DNA from: Colocasia esculenta
Taxonomy: Eukaryota > Streptophyta > Magnoliopsida > Alismatales > Araceae
Direction of reading: 5' to 3'
NCBI GenBank assembly: GCA_014218235.1
Contig: CM024759.1
Span: 72,146,042-72,210,041, forward strand
Length of the DNA: 64,000 bases
The notes under the pieces are model-generated. The model searched no databases and was not told the DNA's origin. It worked only from the letters and a program-made list of their open reading frames with translations. Position numbers and translations under genes: made by a program. This document shows, in pieces, positions 60,301 through 64,000 of the stretch. Each line of letters begins with the position of its first letter. Position 1 is the stretch's first letter.

Positions 60301-60696
60301 TAGGTGAATGTGGATCCATCTGAATATATTACTATTTTTTTTTCTGAAACAAAACTGCTTATGGTGTACACGGCCGTAGGCACACATACTTGCTTACGGT
60401 GTACGTGGCCGTAGGGGAACATGCTTACGGTTTAAAATTCCATAGGGATGTTCACAGCTGTAACTGAGTATCCTTACAAAAAATATGACTGCGGTTAACA
60501 TCGCCGTAGCCAAAAAAAGATATCCTTATGGTGTTACTTACGACTACCAACACCGTCACTATAGCTATATACTTACGGAGTTTAAAACACCGTAGCCTTA
60601 GGCCTTTGCCGTCGGACTTTAGCCGACGAAACCCTATCGTAGGGTAACACCGTAAGCAAAGGCTATGCTTACGATTTTTAGTTCTCTACCTACCAC

Positions 60697-61132
60697 TACA
60701 AGAAAAAACGCTTATAGAGACCGATTTAGAGACCGATTATTTCGATCACTATTCGGTCCCAAAATAGGGACCGAATAGGGACCGAAATAATCGGTCTCAA
60801 ATATTAGAGACCGAAAATTTCGGTCACTAATCGGTCTCAAAATAGGGAACGAATAGTGACTGAAAATTTCAGTCTCTATTCGGTCCCTATTTTGAGACTA
60901 TTTTGAGACCATTATATTCGGTCCCTATTTTAGGACCGAATAGGGACCGAAATTTTCGATCTCAATATTTTGGGACTGATTGCATACAGTGCCTATTCGG
61001 TTCCAAAATAGGGACTGAATAGGGACCGAATATAATCGGTCTCAATATTTGAGACCGAAATTTTCGGTCCCTATTCGGTCTCAAAATAGTGACCGAATAT
61101 AATTGGTCTCTAAATTGGTCTCTATTTTCCGT
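60697..61132 (+). mobile_element. Second CACTA end with subterminal repeats
   Basis: Starts CACTACAAGAAAAAACGC. Followed by about 20 copies of AGGGACCGAATAGGGACCG / CGGTCTCAAATATTAGAG in both orientations, the transposase-binding type of array. It abuts the right side of the first CACTA. Its other end is not in the window. Confidence 0.75.
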
Positions 61133-61196
61133 AATTTATTTACGCAAGGTTTAACATGCATCTAAATGTGAACATGTGTAGGTAGTGATAGGTATG

Positions 61197-62169
61197 CTCA
61201 AAGTCACATAAAAAAAGTTAGTTTAGTTAAGAAATGAAAAACTTAGGTTTGTGGGTTCAAAATTAGAAATACTCATCCGATTGGCCTACGGTTTGTTCTA
61301 GCATGGTCGGGGCGATGAGTGTGACTTGTGGAAACCGACGGAGTTCAATTCGGACTCCCGGTTTGAGCTCGGCGCTCAAAGTCACAATAAACAAGTTAGT
61401 TTAGTTAAGAAATGAAAAACTTAGGTTTGTGGGTCCAAAATTAAAAATACTCATCCGATTGGCCTTCGATTTGTTTCAGCACGATCGGGACGATGAGTGT
61501 GACTTGTGGAAACCGACGGAGTTCAATTCGGACTCCCGGTTTGAGCTCGACGCTCAAAGTCACAATAAACAAGTTAGTTTAGTTAAGAAATGAAAAAACT
61601 TAGGTTTGTGGGTCCAAAATTAGAAATACTCATCCGATTGGCCTCCGGTTTGTTCCAGCACGGTCGGGGCGATGAGTGTGACTTGTGGAAACTGACGGAG
61701 TTCAATTCGGACTCCCGGTTTGAGCTCGGCGCTCAAAGTTATAATAAACAAGTTAGTTTAGTTAAGAAATGAAAAACTTAGGTTTGTGGGTTCAAAATTA
61801 GAAATACTCATCCGATTGGCCTCTGGTTTGTTCCAGCACGGTCGGGGTGATGAGTGTGACTTGTGGAAACCGATGGAGTTCAATTCGGACTTCCGGTTTG
61901 AGCTCGGCGCTCTAAGTCACATCAAAAAAGTTAGTTTAGTTAAGAAATGAAAAACTTAGGTTTGTGGGTTCAAAATTAGAAATACTCATCCGATTGGCCT
62001 CTGGTTTATTCCAGCACGGTCGGGGCGATGAGTGTGACTTGTGGAAACCGACAGAGTTCAATTTGGACTCCCGGTTTGAGCTCGGCGCTCAAAGTCACAA
62101 TAAACAAGTTAGTTTAGTTAAGAAATGAAAAATTTAGGTTTGTGGGTCCAAAATTAAAAATACTCATCG
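61197..62169. repeat. 178-bp tandem repeat, about 5.5 copies
   Basis: Unit start CTCAAAGTCACA(T/A)(A/T)A occurs at 61197, 61375, 61553, 61732, 61910 and 62088 (period 178-179). Each unit includes AGTTTAGTTAAGAAATG, GGTTTGTGGGT, ACTCATCCGATTGGCC and GGAGTTCAATTCGGACT. Copies are highly similar. The array is broken at 62169 and resumes at 63757. Confidence 0.95.
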
Positions 62170-63756
62170 GGATCGTGGGGGCCGTCATCCCCCCCCGCCC
62201 TGGGCCTCAGAGAGGTAGGTACAACTCGCACACACCTCTGCAGCTGCAGGCTGCAGTAGCTTCCCTTCCATCTTTCTGCTTCCTGTCACAGAATCATAAA
62301 GCATATATGAAGCATGGCCAGCCAGCCGTGGAGACTCTGATCGGAGAAGGCTGACGAGCTGGGGATTCCATGCAGGTCCGCTGTTCGGGTTCACGAAGGC
62401 GAACGAGGGGAGGCTGCGCAGCTGGCATCGCCTTCTCCATCATCAGGGAGATCATCACGGGGAAGGAGGCGCTGGCGCAGCTGAACATCGAGACAGGGGT
62501 GCACAAGCCCTGTTTATTTTTATTTGATAACATTTTGTCTATGGGTTTATGTAATATGTGTCTATGTGTTTTTTTCAGTCAGCCATTTGATAACATTTTG
62601 ATAACATCCATCTTCGGCGTTCTCTCATGTCAGCCTTCCAGTCTTCAAACTCCTGTTTTTTTCCCCACCGCAGTAAGGTGAGAACATGAGATATCTATAC
62701 TCACAGATACCTGCCATAAAATTTCCCCCACAAACCAGCTGCCATAAAATTTGCCATGAGATATCTATCTCCGCCGCCGGTCGTCATCGTCCACTCATCG
62801 GTGCCGGTGGGGTGCTGTCGTCATCGTCATCTCCACTCATCGGCTCCGGAGTCTTTCAACCAACGAGTACTGAAGAATGTCTACAGTTATGAACAGTTGT
62901 GAATAGTAGATTTAAGCTTTTTTCATTTTCTCTTTTTATGTAAATTTGTTTTTAAAAATCTGATTGTATAACATTTGTTTTTTTATTTTATAGTTTTTTT
63001 TAATATAAAAAAGATAACATGAATATTGTTATTTTAAATTTGATACTGTAGCAGTTACAGTAAACTACTAAAGGTGAACTTTTGTTCTTCTGGGTTGGGG
63101 GATGTTTATATGTAATTGTATAAAAAGAATTCCCCAGAAGATGTCAACAAAGGTGGACTTGAAGGGTGGGAAGTTTTACATCCTCAAATCGTTCGGACTG
63201 GTGTTCGTCCCATGAAGCGGCTAGAAGTGGATGTGTACCTTGGACGTCGTCTCCTGCACGGAACAAGCGGTATGATGGGTTCTACGACATGTAAAAGATG
63301 TTGATGTCATAGCATTCTTCTTCTGTATTGTCTACTGTGAACTGCATACAATGTCTCATCATGAGTTCAAAAGGACTTGATGGGAGCTAGCCGTCCGATA
63401 ATTTAAATTGCGTTATTTTTCCATTTTAAGCAACATTTTTTTAATCTGTTAAACATCTTTTCAAGGAATTCCATTTTACAATGTTGTGCTTGTGACTTCC
63501 CTCAATATCAAGTTTTGCAATTTTATGCTTATTCAGTTGTGATTTAGTCTGTGGCATCTTATTCTGTTTGTACCAAGTTCTATGAGCATATGTTTGATCA
63601 AACATTTCTTATTCTGCTTTTATCTTTGAAAATAAATAGTATCTTTTTATTTTTCTACCTAAAATAATGATGCATGTCCTTTTGTTGCTTTGGAGAACTT
63701 TCTCTCCCTATTTTCTTTTCCTTTTGTTGGTCCTTGAGGAGACTTATTAAAGTAAC
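62170..63756 (+). other. ~1.6-kb insertion/replacement inside the 178-bp array
   Basis: Interrupts one repeat unit and replaces about 25 bases of it (the CGATTGGCC...GTTCCAG part). It contains a PsbS exon near its left side. The rest is AT-rich. An open frame at 63116-63304 (with DVYLGRRLLHGTSGMMG) is not assignable. Confidence 0.6.
62375..62502 (+). pseudogene. PsbS (photosystem II 22-kDa protein) exon fragment
   Basis: PsbS triggers energy-dependent quenching in thylakoids. The segment reads LFGFTKANE, then after a deletion and frame changes GRL, IAFSII, EIITGK and ALAQLNIETGV. That is the second (C-terminal) helix repeat of PsbS. The residues between NE and GRL (LFV in the family) are missing, GRLAQLG is broken by small deletions, and the usual Gly after FSII is Arg. 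An AG acceptor precedes the first codon. Not functional. Confidence 0.85.
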
Positions 63757-64000
63757 AAGTACGGTTGGGGTGATGAGTGTGGCTTGTGGAAATCGACGGA
63801 GTTCAATTCGGACTCCTGGTTTGAGCTCGGCGCTCAAAGTCACAATAAACAAGTTAGTTTAGTTAAGAAATGAAAAACTTAGGTTTGTGGGTCCAAAATT
63901 AGAAATACTCATCCGATTGGCCTCCGATTTGTTCCAGCACAGTCGGGGCGATGATGTGACTTGTGGAAATTGACGGAGTTCAATTCGGACTCCCGATTTG
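63757..64000. repeat. 178-bp tandem repeat, continuation to window edge
   Basis: Resumes within the unit at CGGTTGGGGTGATGAGTGTG and continues past the end of the window. Confidence 0.9.

Larger units (their letters stand above)
46988..60695 (+). mobile_element. CACTA transposon carrying several captured host gene fragments
   Basis: Left end starts CACTACAAGAAATCTTAG, the CACTA terminal repeat, followed by subterminal repeats with CTTACGG/CCGTAAG cores (47020-47215). Matching subterminal repeats (CTTACGGTGTACGTGGCCGTAGG) recur at 60355-60670. The expected right terminus (TTCTTGTAGTG) is degenerate, so the right boundary is approximate. No transposase is seen. The interior holds HSF/CDC123, epsin, GH31 and chlorophyll synthase fragments with introns, meaning the capture was at DNA level. 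A copia element (50024-55786) is nested inside; without it the CACTA unit is about 7.9 kb. Confidence 0.7.

Noticed and set aside
61197..62169. CRISPR array
   Set aside because: Units of 178 bp are adjacent with no unique spacers, in plant DNA: a satellite.
63116..63304. 62-codon plus-strand frame as a gene
   Set aside because: No recognised family, no start or splice context, and it lies in a captured-DNA segment; mentioned only as unassigned.

Overview
The window is nuclear DNA from a flowering plant. This follows from GT-AG spliced genes of plant-only families, Ty3/gypsy, Ty1/copia and CACTA elements with plant-type ends, and captured pieces of chloroplast-pathway genes (chlorophyll synthase, PsbS). 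The PsbS and chlorophyll synthase fragments look monocot-like, but that is an inference. Most of the 64 kb is transposable-element DNA. Only one host gene is convincing.

Layout: (1) 1-11.2 kb, minus strand: a spliced gene for a SPARK-domain, GPI-anchored protein (At1g61900-like). Its last exon lies left of the window. Its 6.9-kb first intron holds a 2.9-kb non-autonomous LTR retrotransposon (7249-10140, target-site duplication CACTG), a tRNA-type SINE piece and a LINE 3' end. Its reading frame needs three single-base corrections, all in short homopolymers. (2) 11.4-23.4 kb: intergenic. It holds a GA/CT tract, a C-rich minisatellite, a 180-bp Mutator-type MITE with a 9-bp duplication, a degraded DUF538 gene joined to a second gene fragment, a hairpin-forming repeat with a perfect 48-bp palindrome, and a 2.15-kb fold-back element with an 8-bp duplication and a tRNA-like sequence in each arm. 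(3) 23.4-46.4 kb: nested LTR elements. An old Ogre/TAT-like gag region is split by a solo LTR (26428-29390) and by a 12.3-kb Tekay-like chromovirus (29545-41891). The chromovirus is itself split by another solo LTR (33043-36139). Each has a matching 5-bp target duplication. (4) 47-60.7 kb: a CACTA-type transposon that carries intron-containing pieces of at least five unrelated host genes: HSF and CDC123 (fused, minus strand), an epsin/ENTH gene, a GH31 alpha-glucosidase, and chlorophyll synthase. A young SIRE-like copia element with gag but no pol (50024-55786, duplication TAAAG) sits inside it. (5) 60.7-64 kb: the end of a second CACTA element, a 178-bp tandem repeat, and a damaged PsbS exon inserted in that repeat.

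How the parts relate: the SPARK gene is the only locus likely to make a normal cellular protein, and only if its indels are sequence errors. The gene fragments in the CACTA elements carry stop codons and frameshifts and are best read as captured, decaying passengers. All intact LTR elements lie on the minus strand and have primer-binding sites matching initiator-Met tRNA.
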